A stretch of 64,000 bases of DNA from Streptomyces sp. NBC_01669 (GTDB lineage Bacteria; Actinomycetota; Actinomycetes; Streptomycetales; Streptomycetaceae). Location of the stretch: NCBI RefSeq assembly GCF_026339735.1, contig NZ_JAPEQG010000001.1:5022001-5086000 (forward strand), read 5' to 3'. Shown piece by piece: positions 34,712-42,805 of this stretch; position 1 is the first letter of the stretch, and every line of letters starts with the position of its first letter. The translations under genes were made by a program, and so were the position numbers. The notes under the pieces were generated by a model. The model had not been told where the DNA came from and did no database searches. It saw nothing but the letters and a program-made list of their open reading frames with translations.

Positions 34712-37330
34712 TCAGGCGCTTGTACGTTCCAACTGGCCGGAACCGGAAGGATCGCCGGGGCCCACGTGGTCGAAGACCTCGTCGACACATGTACCGGCGC
34801 TCGCGCCCTCGGTCAGGAGGTATGCCTGCGCCTCACCGACATGGAAGTACATCCCGTGGAGCTGCAGCGTGCCTTCGGTGAGTCGCCGCGATACCGATTC
34901 GTGGGCGCGCAGATGGTCCAGCTGCTGGACCACGTTGGTGAGGCAGAGCTGCTCCAGGGCATCGGCGGGCAGCCGGCCGGAGATCCGCGCCCAGGCGCGA
35001 TGCCGGGACGCCATCCGTTCCAGGCTCGGCAGACCATGCCGCAGCCACCGCCACAGGGACGTCCGCGGGTTGTCCGGCTTGGCGCCCAGCAGTGCCTGCA
35101 TCGCGCCGCAGCCGGAGTGGCCGCAGACGGTGATGGACTCCACCTGCAGCACGTCCACCGCGTACTCGATCGCGGCGCCCACCGAGTCGTCGCCGGCTTC
35201 CGCGCCCGGTGGGGGGACCAGATTGCCGACGTTCCGCACGGTGAACAGGTCTCCCGGACCGCTGGCCGTGATCATGCTGGTGACCAGTCGGGAGTCCGCG
35301 CAGGTGATGAAGAGCTGGGAGGGGCGCTGCCCCTCCCGGGCCAGCCGGGCCAGCTCCTCGCGCACCAGCGGAGCCGTGTTGCGCTGGAACGAACTCAGAC
35401 CGCTGACCAGTCGGTGCGCACCGGTCCGACGGGGGGTGGCGGGGAGGGCGGTGGATGACGGAGCGCCGGGAATGGGTTCGGCGGCTGGGGCCGCGGCGCT
35501 TGGGGTGGGCGTTGAGTTGCTCGTGACGTCGGTCATGGTGTCGGCCGCCGTGGTGTCGGTTGTTCCGGGACTGGGGCTGGTGGTGGTGGCGTGGTGCTCT
35601 CTGCCGGCGTCGGCTCGCGTGCCGCGGTCGCGGTGGACGCTTTCCGGTTCGGGCCGGTCGTGGCAGTGGTGATTGCGCCACGGCGTCCAGGGGCGGCAGC
35701 AGGAGTGCGCCGCCGAGGCAGGCTCGGCGATCCGGCCCCCGGATCTGCCGGTGAAGACGACACGGCCGCCCTGGGCGGTCTGCGCGTCGCTCCAGTCCTG
35801 GATCGTCTCGTATGCCGCATGGTCCATGAAGAAGCCGTCCAACTCGACAACTGCATCCCCGCCTTGGGGAAGCCGGCCGAGCGTTCGGCTGAGCCGTGGA
35901 ACCGCGAGGAACGTCAACTGCCCACGTACGACCACGAGATGCTGTCCACCCTGATCCGTCACCGTGATCCGTGTCCGGGCCAGTCGGTGCAGAGCGATGA
36001 CGACGGCCACCGCGATGCCGATCACCACACCTTTCAGCACACCGAAGAGCACCACGCCGGTGATCGTCGCCCCGTAGACCGGGAATTCGCGGTGCTTGTG
36101 AACATTGCGGATATGGGCGTAGCTCACCATCTGGATGCCGACCATCATCACCAGTGCGCCGAGCGCGGCCAGCGGGATCCACTCCAGCGCCGTGACCAGC
36201 AAACCGGCGGCGAGCAGGACCCAGACACCGTGCAGAACGGTGGAGGCGCGGCCGGTGGCCCCGGCCCGTACATTCGCCGAACTGCGCACCGCGCCCCCTG
36301 ACACCGGCAGCCCGCCCAACAGGCCGGCCAGGACATTGGAGATGCCCTGGCCGCGCAATTCGCGGTCGAGGTCGGAGCGCCTGACCGGCGGGGCGGTCGG
36401 GACTGCCGGGGCGGGAGGCTCGGTGCTCTGCCGCCCGGCGCGGTCGGTGGTCAGCTTGTCCACCGCGACCGCCGCGAGCAGTGATTCGAGGCTGGCCACC
36501 AGCGTCACGGTGAACACGGCGGTGGCGAGGGCCAGTACGGGGCCCTGCGGAAGTTCGGGCAGGGCGTGCGACCGCCAGGAGGGCAGATCCACCCGGGCGA
36601 TGCCGGGAGCCGCCACCGCCGCCGCCGCTGTGGCGATCGCCACCGAGGCGAGGGCCGCCGGAATTCGCCGGACAGCCCGCCCGATCCGCCCGGGGAGCCG
36701 TGGCCAGACCATCAGGACGGCGATGGTCAGCCCGCCGACGAGAGGAGCGGCCGGGCTGAGCCGGTCCAACTGGGCAGGCAGTGCGAGGGCGTTGTCGACG
36801 GCTGAGCTCTGGGGCGAGCCGCCGAGCACGATATGCAGCTGGGCCAGTGCGATGGCCACGCCGATACCTGCCAGGGTGCCGTGCACGATGGCGGGACTGA
36901 CGGCGAGAGCGCTGCGCGCCGCACGCACCGCGCCCAGCAGGATCTGCAGCAACCCGGCGCCGATGGTGATCGCGCAGGTGGTGCGCCAGCCGTAGATCTG
37001 GATCAACTCGGCTGTGACCACGGTCAGTCCGGCGGACGGGCCACTGACCTGAAGGGGGGTGCCACCGAGCAGTCCGGCGACGATGCCGCCGACGGCCGCG
37101 GAGACGAGTCCGGCCTCCAGCGGGGCGTCCATGGCCACGGCGAGGCCGAGCGACATGGGGACGGCAATGAGAAAGACAGTGATCGATGCGGACAGGTCGG
37201 CGCCCGCGACACGGAATCGTCCGCCGCGACGCGGCGGTGGCGGGCTGTGAGGTCGCTTGATTCCCGGGCCGTTGGACTGGCGCCAACTGCGGGACGTGTG
37301 GTCATCACGAGTGGGGACGCAGGCAGACAT
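34712..37330 (-). CDS. SulP-family anion transporter fused to beta-carbonic anhydrase
   Basis: 872 aa. Residues about 35-440 form the SulP membrane domain (ADLSASITVFLIAVPMSLGL at its start, then GLLGGTPLQVSGPSAGLTVV). A STAS domain (about 450-545) and a disordered Thr/Pro-rich linker follow, then a complete beta-carbonic anhydrase (about 640-860) with zinc ligands in TCADSRL and CGHSGCGA. The fusion suggests bicarbonate transport coupled to CO2/bicarbonate interconversion, as proposed for other SulP-anhydrase fusions. ATG 37330 is preceded by GGAGGAGA. It is divergent from the lipoprotein gene. Confidence 0.93.
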   Translation of the reverse strand: MSACVPTRDDHTSRSWRQSNGPGIKRPHSPPPPRRGGRFRVAGADLSASITVFLIAVPMSLGLAVAMDAPLEAGLVSAAVGGIVAGLLGGTPLQVSGPSAGLTVVTAELIQIYGWRTTCAITIGAGLLQILLGAVRAARSALAVSPAIVHGTLAGIGVAIALAQLHIVLGGSPQSSAVDNALALPAQLDRLSPAAPLVGGLTIAVLMVWPRLPGRIGRAVRRIPAALASVAIATAAAAVAAPGIARVDLPSWRSHALPELPQGPVLALATAVFTVTLVASLESLLAAVAVDKLTTDRAGRQSTEPPAPAVPTAPPVRRSDLDRELRGQGISNVLAGLLGGLPVSGGAVRSSANVRAGATGRASTVLHGVWVLLAAGLLVTALEWIPLAALGALVMMVGIQMVSYAHIRNVHKHREFPVYGATITGVVLFGVLKGVVIGIAVAVVIALHRLARTRITVTDQGGQHLVVVRGQLTFLAVPRLSRTLGRLPQGGDAVVELDGFFMDHAAYETIQDWSDAQTAQGGRVVFTGRSGGRIAEPASAAHSCCRPWTPWRNHHCHDRPEPESVHRDRGTRADAGREHHATTTSPSPGTTDTTAADTMTDVTSNSTPTPSAAAPAAEPIPGAPSSTALPATPRRTGAHRLVSGLSSFQRNTAPLVREELARLAREGQRPSQLFITCADSRLVTSMITASGPGDLFTVRNVGNLVPPPGAEAGDDSVGAAIEYAVDVLQVESITVCGHSGCGAMQALLGAKPDNPRTSLWRWLRHGLPSLERMASRHRAWARISGRLPADALEQLCLTNVVQQLDHLRAHESVSRRLTEGTLQLHGMYFHVGEAQAYLLTEGASAGTCVDEVFDHVGPGDPSGSGQLERTSA

Positions 37331-37617
37331 GTTCCCGTCTCCTCCGGGGCGGCGCGGTCGCGGAACGTGGGGGACGCGGCCGTGGGTCACGGCGTGCAGC
37401 GGCGGGATTTCTCAACTCTCAGTAAATAGATCGTAATGGAGAGTAAAGAATCGTGTCCATGATTGAGGGCAAGTGGCCCATTCGGTCACCTATTTGCGTG
37501 AATAAGAAGCTTTTCCTACGGCTTGTCGTACCGATTCGCTCAGGTCTGCGTGCGAACGTGGCCGCACCGTGTCGGCGCATTCCACGCAAATTATCCGAAA
37601 AGGAAGAGGGTGGGCGG
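37331..37617. promoter_or_regulatory. divergent intergenic region, AT-rich centre
   Basis: 287 nt between the SulP fusion and the lipoprotein gene. At 37413-37449 an AT-rich block holds ACTCTC and GAGAGT about 20 nt apart in inverted orientation, and the sequence AGTAAA twice. This is the most likely promoter and operator area for both genes; no regulator can be named. Confidence 0.4.
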
Positions 37618-38943
37618 ATGATGGCCGCCACGAACAGGGTCGCCCTGGGTGTCATGGCCGTCGCGCTCGTTGCGGGAGTCGCCGGCTGTTCCGGTTCGGG
37701 CTCCGGTTCGGGTTCGGGTTCGGCTTTCGGGGCTGCGGGGCCGGGTGCGGAGAAGGGGGCTGCCGGACCTAAGGGGAACGCCCCCGAGAAGGTCTTCCGG
37801 CTCATCGGCGACGGCTCGACCTCCTTCACCGGCAGCCAGCCGAAGCAGCCCGTGCCGCTGCGTCTGGCGCCTGGTCAGACGCCTCCGCAGTTCGTGGTGT
37901 TCTCCTGGGACGGCGTGGGTGGGGACAGCCAGGAGCTGTTCTCCCACTTTCGCGAGGTCGGCAGGAAGTACCACGCGAACATGACGTACTTCCTCAGCGG
38001 CGTGTACATGCTGCCGGAGGAGAAGCGGGAGCTCTACGACCCGCCGAAGCACAACGCGGGCAGCTCCGACATCGGCTTCAGCGACATCAAGGGGATCCGG
38101 GACACCATCACCCAGATCCGGGGCGCCTGGCAGGACGGCGACGAGATCGGCACCCACTTCAACGGACACTTCTGCGGCCCGGACGGCGGCGTCGGCACCT
38201 GGTCGGTCGCCGAGTGGAAGCGCGAGATCAGCCAAGCCAAGTCCTTCGTGAAGAAGTGGAGGACGAACGTCCCGGACCTCGCGGACGAGAAGCCGCTGCC
38301 CTTCGACTACGACACGGAGCTGGTCGGCGGCCGCACCCCCTGTCTGGAGGGGCGGAAGAACATGGTGGCCGCAGCGCGGTCGATGGGCTTCCGCTACGAC
38401 TCCAGCGGCTTCGGCAAGCAGGTCTGGCCGAAGAAGAGGGGCGGCGTCTGGGACCTGTCCCTGCAACGCGTTCCGGTGCCGGGGCAGGGGTTCGAGACGC
38501 TGTCGATGGACTACAACTTCATGTCCAACCAGTCCGGGACGGCCATGCAGGGCGACCCGGACCAGTACGAGTACTGGGGCGACCAGATGCGCGACGGCCT
38601 GATCCAGGCCTTCGACCGGGCGTACGAGGGGAACCGGGCGCCGCTGATCATCGGCAACCACTTCGAGTCCTGGAACGGTGGCACGTACATGCGCGCCGTC
38701 GAGGAGACCATCGAGACGGTCTGCACCAAGGAGGGCGTGCGCTGTGTGTCCTTCAGGCAGCTCGCCGACTGGCTGGACGCCCAGGACCCGGCGACGCTGG
38801 CGAAACTCCGCACACTCGACGTCGGCCAGGCGCCGAAGGAGGGCTGGGCAGCCCATCTCGCCGCCCAGGCCTCCGGAACGGCCGGCACTCCGGGAACCGT
38901 CAAGGCTCCCGGTAAATCCGACACGGAGCCGGTGGAGCACTGA
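37618..38943 (+). CDS. lipoprotein with polysaccharide-deacetylase-like fold
   Basis: 441 aa. Signal sequence and lipobox GVAGC (lipidated Cys about residue 24), then a Gly/Ser linker. The mature part has the NodB-type layout: FSWDGVGGDSQELFSHF (first Asp position), GDEIGTHFNGHFCG (His pair), and LIIGNHFESWNGGTYM near the C-terminal barrel end. Whether it deacetylates a wall polymer is uncertain, since the substrate-specific residues are not canonical. ATG 37618 (followed by a second ATG) has GAGGGTGGG upstream. Conserved in Streptomyces next to the ParA-like gene as I recall. Confidence 0.82.
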   Translation: MMAATNRVALGVMAVALVAGVAGCSGSGSGSGSGSAFGAAGPGAEKGAAGPKGNAPEKVFRLIGDGSTSFTGSQPKQPVPLRLAPGQTPPQFVVFSWDGVGGDSQELFSHFREVGRKYHANMTYFLSGVYMLPEEKRELYDPPKHNAGSSDIGFSDIKGIRDTITQIRGAWQDGDEIGTHFNGHFCGPDGGVGTWSVAEWKREISQAKSFVKKWRTNVPDLADEKPLPFDYDTELVGGRTPCLEGRKNMVAAARSMGFRYDSSGFGKQVWPKKRGGVWDLSLQRVPVPGQGFETLSMDYNFMSNQSGTAMQGDPDQYEYWGDQMRDGLIQAFDRAYEGNRAPLIIGNHFESWNGGTYMRAVEETIETVCTKEGVRCVSFRQLADWLDAQDPATLAKLRTLDVGQAPKEGWAAHLAAQASGTAGTPGTVKAPGKSDTEPVEH

Positions 38944-38989
38944 AGCCCGTCGATCCGCCGCCCACCGGGTGGTCGGTGGACGGGGCTTC
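38942..38989. terminator. bidirectional terminator with internal loop
   Basis: Outer stem GAAGCCC (38942-38948) / GGGCTTC (38983-38989) and inner stem CCGCCCACCG (38958-38967) / CGGTGGACGG (38974-38983) between two convergent genes. The stem starts in the stop codon of the lipoprotein gene. The outer and inner arms share one base in this reading, so the exact pairing is approximate. Confidence 0.65.
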
Positions 38990-39000
38990 GAACGACCGGC

Positions 39001-39996
39001 TCACGCGGGCTGTACTGCGGCTGCCTGTGCGCTCCGCTCGTCGAGCACGAAGGCGGGGTCGACCTGGGCGGCCAGGTCGGCGCCCGTCTTCTCGTTCCCC
39101 CAGCTCTCCGCATTCTTCAAGTGGAAGTGCACCATCTGCCGCGTGTAGCGCTCCCAGTCGCGCTGCTCGTACGAGTCCTCCGCGGCGTTCTGCAGAGCCT
39201 GCAGGGCCATCCGGTTGTCCGCCTCCAGAAGCTCGAAGCGGGCCGGACGCCCCTTCTCCATCGCCCGGACCCAGTCGGAGTGGCCGACCGTGACCAGCAG
39301 GTCGTCGCTGACCTCGGCCCGCAGGAAGTCCAGGTCGTCCTGGCCCTGCACCTTGTTGCCCACGACCTTCAGGGCGACCCCGAAGTCCCGTGCGTACTCC
39401 TTGTACTGGCGGTAGACCGAGACGCCCTTACGGGTCGGCTCGGCGACCAGGAACGTCATGTCGAAGCGGGTGAACATGCCGGACGCGAACGAATCCGAAC
39501 CCGCGGTCATGTCGACGACCACATAGTCGTCGGGGCCGTCGACAAGGTGGTTGAGGCAGAGCTCGACCGCGCCGACCTTGGAGTGGTAGCACGCCACCCC
39601 GAGATCCGACTCGGTGAACGGTCCGGTGGCCATCAGCCGGATGTCCCCGTCGTCGAGCCCGACCGTGCGGGCGCACGCGTCGTAGACCGGGTTGTCCTCG
39701 CGGACCCGCAACAGCCGCGAGCCCTCGCCGGGTGGAGTCGTCTTGATCATTGTCTCCACCGAGGCGATGCGGGGGTTGCTGCCTCGCAGATACTCCTTGA
39801 TCAGGGGTAGGTGTGCACCCATGGCGGGCAGCGCTGCGGCCTCCTCCTCGTCGAGGCCGAGCGCGGCCCCGAGGTGCTGGTTGATGTCGGCGTCCACCGC
39901 GACGACATGGGCTTCGTTGGCGGCAAGGTGGCGAATGAAGAGCGAGGACAGCGTGGTCTTGCCGCTGCCGCCCTTCCCCACGAAAGCGATCTTCAT
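39001..39996 (-). CDS. ParA/MinD/CooC-type ATPase
   Basis: 331 aa. The deviant Walker A FVGKGGSGKTTLSS opens the protein, then VVAVDADINQHLGAALG (switch I), VVVDMTAGSDSFASG and FLVAEPTRKGVSVY. This pattern is closest to CooC-like metal-insertion or partition-related ATPases. A C-terminal helical part of about 90 residues carries EQRDWERYTRQMVHFHLK. No ParB, centromere or nickel enzyme is near. ATG 39996 is preferred over GTG 40002 because AGGTGA then fits as ribosome site. It is divergent from the Fic-like gene with 102 nt between. Confidence 0.82.
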   Translation of the reverse strand: MKIAFVGKGGSGKTTLSSLFIRHLAANEAHVVAVDADINQHLGAALGLDEEEAAALPAMGAHLPLIKEYLRGSNPRIASVETMIKTTPPGEGSRLLRVREDNPVYDACARTVGLDDGDIRLMATGPFTESDLGVACYHSKVGAVELCLNHLVDGPDDYVVVDMTAGSDSFASGMFTRFDMTFLVAEPTRKGVSVYRQYKEYARDFGVALKVVGNKVQGQDDLDFLRAEVSDDLLVTVGHSDWVRAMEKGRPARFELLEADNRMALQALQNAAEDSYEQRDWERYTRQMVHFHLKNAESWGNEKTGADLAAQVDPAFVLDERSAQAAAVQPA

Positions 39997-40098
39997 GTTC
40001 ACCTAGGGTAGCGGTGCAAATGCGCTGCGCAGTCACACTTCGTGAAGAAGGCCACTCCGGGGTGGTAAGGGCGCAGGGGGCGCGTAGCCTCGCTACTT

Positions 40099-40923
40099 AT
40101 GAGTACGACTGCCTCAGATCCGCTCGCCGCCCTGGGCGCCCTGCCGGGTGTCTCCGATGCGGTGGACTCCGTACGCAAGGCCGTCGACCGGGTCTACGGC
40201 CATCGCGTCATGCGGCGCCGCAGCAACGAGATCACCGCGGAGGCGGCGCTCCGCGGCGCCCGCGGCTCCGCCGCACTCTCCGGCGCCGACTGGAACCTGG
40301 AGGAGGTCCGCCGGCGCACCGACTTCAGCGGCGACGAGGAGTCGCAGGTGATCGGCGCCGCCCTGCGGCTGACCGCGGAGGCGGGCCAACTGCTCTCGAT
40401 CTGGCGGCAGTCGCCGCTGCGGGTCCTTGCCCGGCTGCACCTCGTGGCGGCAGGCGGGGCCGCGCCCGACGACACTGTCGGCCGCCCGCGGCTGGCCGGT
40501 GAACCGGTGGACGAGCCGCTCATCGAAGCGCCACTGCCCGATGCCGACGAGGTCGCCGGCCGGCTGGAGGGGCTCTCCGGATTGATCCTTTCGGGGAGTG
40601 CGGCGCCCGCGCTGGTGACGGCCGCGGTCGTGCACGGCGAACTGCTGGCGCTGCGTCCCTTCGGCTCGTACAACGGCCTTGTCGCGCGGACCGCCGAGCG
40701 GATCGTCCTGATCGGGAGCGGGCTCGACCCGAAAGCGATCTGCCCCGCCGAGGTCGGTCACGCCGAGCAGGGCAGGGCGGCGTACGTCGCGGCGTTCGAG
40801 GGGTATCGGTCGGGAACGCCGGATGGGATGTCCGCCTGGATCGCACACTGCGGGCGCGCGGTGGAGCTGGGAGTCAGGGAGTCGACGGCGGTCTGCGAAG
40901 CGCTTCAGCGCGGAGCTGCGTGA
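40099..40923 (+). CDS. Fic-like protein with degenerate active-site motif
   Basis: 274 aa, mainly helical. Residues 186-197 read RPFGSYNGLVAR and align one-to-one with the Fic core HPFxxGNGRxxR. Pro, Phe, Asn, Gly and the last Arg are kept, but the catalytic His is Arg186, the first Gly is Tyr and the phosphate-binding Arg is Leu. AMP transfer is therefore unlikely. A His at 179 seven residues before is present but does not replace it. Annotated in S. coelicolor, as I recall, as an oxidoreductase without evidence. Followed by a strong terminator and then the 6S RNA. Confidence 0.75.
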   Translation: MSTTASDPLAALGALPGVSDAVDSVRKAVDRVYGHRVMRRRSNEITAEAALRGARGSAALSGADWNLEEVRRRTDFSGDEESQVIGAALRLTAEAGQLLSIWRQSPLRVLARLHLVAAGGAAPDDTVGRPRLAGEPVDEPLIEAPLPDADEVAGRLEGLSGLILSGSAAPALVTAAVVHGELLALRPFGSYNGLVARTAERIVLIGSGLDPKAICPAEVGHAEQGRAAYVAAFEGYRSGTPDGMSAWIAHCGRAVELGVRESTAVCEALQRGAA

Positions 40924-41015
40924 CGGTCCACGACGGGATTGTCGGCACGCACCTCAACTGACGGGTCCGGCAGCCCTGTTGCGCTTCGTCAGCTTCACTT
41001 CCCGATAAAAGGGTT

Positions 41016-41043
41016 GCGGCGGTACCGTCCTCGGTACCGCCGC
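41016..41043 (+). terminator. terminator after the Fic-like gene
   Basis: GCGGCGGTACCG (41016-41027) / CGGTACCGCCGC (41032-41043), perfect, loop TCCT. Confidence 0.85.
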
Positions 41044-41099
41044 TGGCACGTCCACCCAGTTACCATGCGTCCTCGAAAATTGCCCATCAGGTCGGGAAC

Positions 41100-41280
41100 T
41101 CAGCCCGTTCCCTGGTGCGGCTGGCCCGTAATCGACGGGTCGACGTCGCGTGGGTGCTGGGTATTCATGCTCGGTCCGTGGGGCCTTCTCTGCGTTATCA
41201 GGTAATCCTTTCGGATGTCCTTGGTCTCGCGGGCCGTTGAGTCCTTTGTACTCCAGAGCCAGGGCAAGCGGTAGTGCTGG
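41100..41280 (+). ncRNA. ssrS: 6S RNA, regulator of RNA polymerase
   Basis: In the 540-nt gap between the Fic-like and HAD genes, the position where I recall the S. coelicolor 6S RNA (SCO3558-SCO3559 interval). The plus strand has the rod shape of 6S: terminal stem CCGTTCCCTGG (41105-41115) / CCAGGGCAAGCGG (41259-41271), a further stem GGCCCG (41123-41128) / CGGGCC (41230-41235), and a large open middle. CATGCTCGGTCCGT at 41166-41179 equals the conserved stretch of E. coli 6S RNA. A CTGGC hairpin and T-rich run (41280-41300) follow as 3' end. 6S RNA binds sigma-holoenzyme and blocks promoter access. Ends are approximate; the remaining bases to 41463 hold no gene I can support. Confidence 0.72.
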
Positions 41281-41463
41281 CCGTACTTCTTTACTTTTGC
41301 GTTCAAATACGGGCGAGCCGGGCGGGTGGTTGGGGGCGGAATCCGGACGCCGGCGGAGGGTGTCGGACGTGAGTGGCCGACACCCCGGCCCACGTCCCGG
41401 AACGGCGGCCGAGGGCGCGTTCGGGTGTGGGCCGGGCTCGGGGCCCGGGCCGGGTGCAGGAGG

Positions 41464-42303
41464 TCAGCCGGATGCTGTGGTCGTGCGCCGACGCGAGGTG
41501 TACCAGACCAGCCCCGCTGTGACGGCCGCCGCGCCCACCGCCGCCGCGGCGACGAGTGCCGGGCGCGTCGGCATGGAGAAGGCGGGGAGCCGCTGCTTGA
41601 GTCGGACCGGGCGGTTGAAGACGAGAATCGGCCACTCCCGGAGCGTCGCCTCACGCCGCAGCGCGCGGTCCGGATTGACCGCGTGCGGGTGGCCCACGGA
41701 CTCCAGCATCGGTACATCGGTCGCGGAATCGCTGTATGCGTAGCACCGCGAGAGGTCGTACCCCTCGGACACGGCGAGCGCCTTGACCGCCTCGGCCTTC
41801 GTCGGCCCGTATGCGTAGTACTCCACCTCTCCGGTGAAACAGCCGTCGTCGCCGACGACCATCCGGGTGGCGACGACCCGGTCGGCGCCCAGCAACTCAC
41901 CGATCGGCTCGACCACCTCGGCGCCCGAGGTGGAAACGATGACCACATCGCGTCCGGCGGTGTGATGCTCCTCGATGAGGGTCGCCGCCTCGTCGTAGAT
42001 GATCGGGTCGATCAGATCGTGCAGGGTCTCGGCGACGATTTCCTTCACCTGCTGGACGTTCCAGCCCTTGCAGAGCGCGGAGAGATATTCGCGCATCCGC
42101 TCCATCTGGTCGTGATCTGCGCCCCCGGCGAGGAACACGAACTGTGCGTACGCGGTGCGCAGTACGGCACGGCGGTTGATCAGTCCGCCTTGGTAGAAGG
42201 ACTTGCTGAAGGTCAGAGTCGATGACTTCGCAATGACCGTCTTGTCCAGGTCGAAGAAGGCTGCTGTGCGCGGCAAGGAGTGGTTTTCCACAAGGCAGAG
42301 CAT
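41464..42303 (-). CDS. HAD-superfamily IB phosphatase with C-terminal membrane helix
   Basis: 279 aa. The four HAD motifs are present: FFDLDKTV (nucleophile Asp), VIVSTSG, the Lys in YGPTKAEAV, and YSDSATDVPML. The cap and spacing place it with SerB-like/HAD-IB enzymes. Residues about 245-268 form one membrane helix followed by SRRRTTTASG, so the enzyme is probably anchored with the catalytic domain in the cytoplasm. In actinobacteria relatives act on phosphoserine, lysophospholipids or acyl glycerol phosphates; the substrate here is unknown. The gene adjoins 6C RNA, as Rv3661 does in M. tuberculosis. Confidence 0.88.
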   Translation of the reverse strand: MLCLVENHSLPRTAAFFDLDKTVIAKSSTLTFSKSFYQGGLINRRAVLRTAYAQFVFLAGGADHDQMERMREYLSALCKGWNVQQVKEIVAETLHDLIDPIIYDEAATLIEEHHTAGRDVVIVSTSGAEVVEPIGELLGADRVVATRMVVGDDGCFTGEVEYYAYGPTKAEAVKALAVSEGYDLSRCYAYSDSATDVPMLESVGHPHAVNPDRALRREATLREWPILVFNRPVRLKQRLPAFSMPTRPALVAAAAVGAAAVTAGLVWYTSRRRTTTASG

Positions 42304-42407
42304 AGGGGCCCACCATTCGGCGTAAACTCTGGTGCACGGGTTTGCCTGAGAAGGCTCTCGGGTACACCATGGAAGTCACGGATCGTTCGCGACCGTGCTA
42401 ACCCGGT

Positions 42408-42473
42408 CCGACTCCTCCCCCCCCGAGTCGGCCGTGGGGACGACCCCCGCTCTCCCCCCCGGCGGGGGTCGTC
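42408..42473 (+). ncRNA. 6C RNA (actinobacterial C-rich double-hairpin small RNA)
   Basis: Two adjacent hairpins with poly-C loops, the defining feature of 6C RNA. First: CCGACTC (42408-42414) / GAGTCGG (42425-42431) with loop CTCCCCCCCC. Second: GACGACCCCCGC (42439-42450) / GCGGGGGTCGTC (42462-42473) with loop TCTCCCCCCCG. The location between the HAD phosphatase and tadZ is the same as in mycobacteria (between Rv3661 and Rv3660c). Its C-rich loops pair with G-rich ribosome binding sites in known cases. The transcript probably starts some 30-60 nt earlier. The rest of the 42304-42805 gap has no gene, but it contains AT-rich DNA near 42640-42670 upstream of tadZ. Confidence 0.85.
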
Positions 42474-42805
42474 GCATGTCCGGACGCGTTTCTGCCGCTC
42501 GGAATCAAGCATTCTGTCTCCTTCCCGGCCGCGACGGCCTGTCTTTTCGGCCCTCCTGCACGACTCCCTGTCGTCACAGTGTGTAACGGAAGTGCTGCTC
42601 TCCGGAAGTCGCCGGTTTGGGTGACCGAGATATTCACAACGGTGGAGTTGTCCACAGTTTTAGAGCAAGATCCACACGATTTTCCGAAGCGCTGCACGGT
42701 GATTCCACCCGTGAAGTCCGCGGGTTCCGGATATCGCCGATCTCGGAACGCTCCGAGATCGCTGCGAAACCGCGGTGAAGGTGCAGTGAGAAGGGGGCGG
42801 AGATC

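Noticed and set aside
32423..35458. 1011-codon plus-strand frame opposite acsA and the SulP fusion
   Set aside because: Antisense shadow of two well-supported genes.
41100..41185. Short minus-strand peptide (MNTQHPRDVDPS...) in the gap before the HAD gene
   Set aside because: It lies antisense to the 6S RNA core, has no ribosome site, and its bases are explained by RNA structure.
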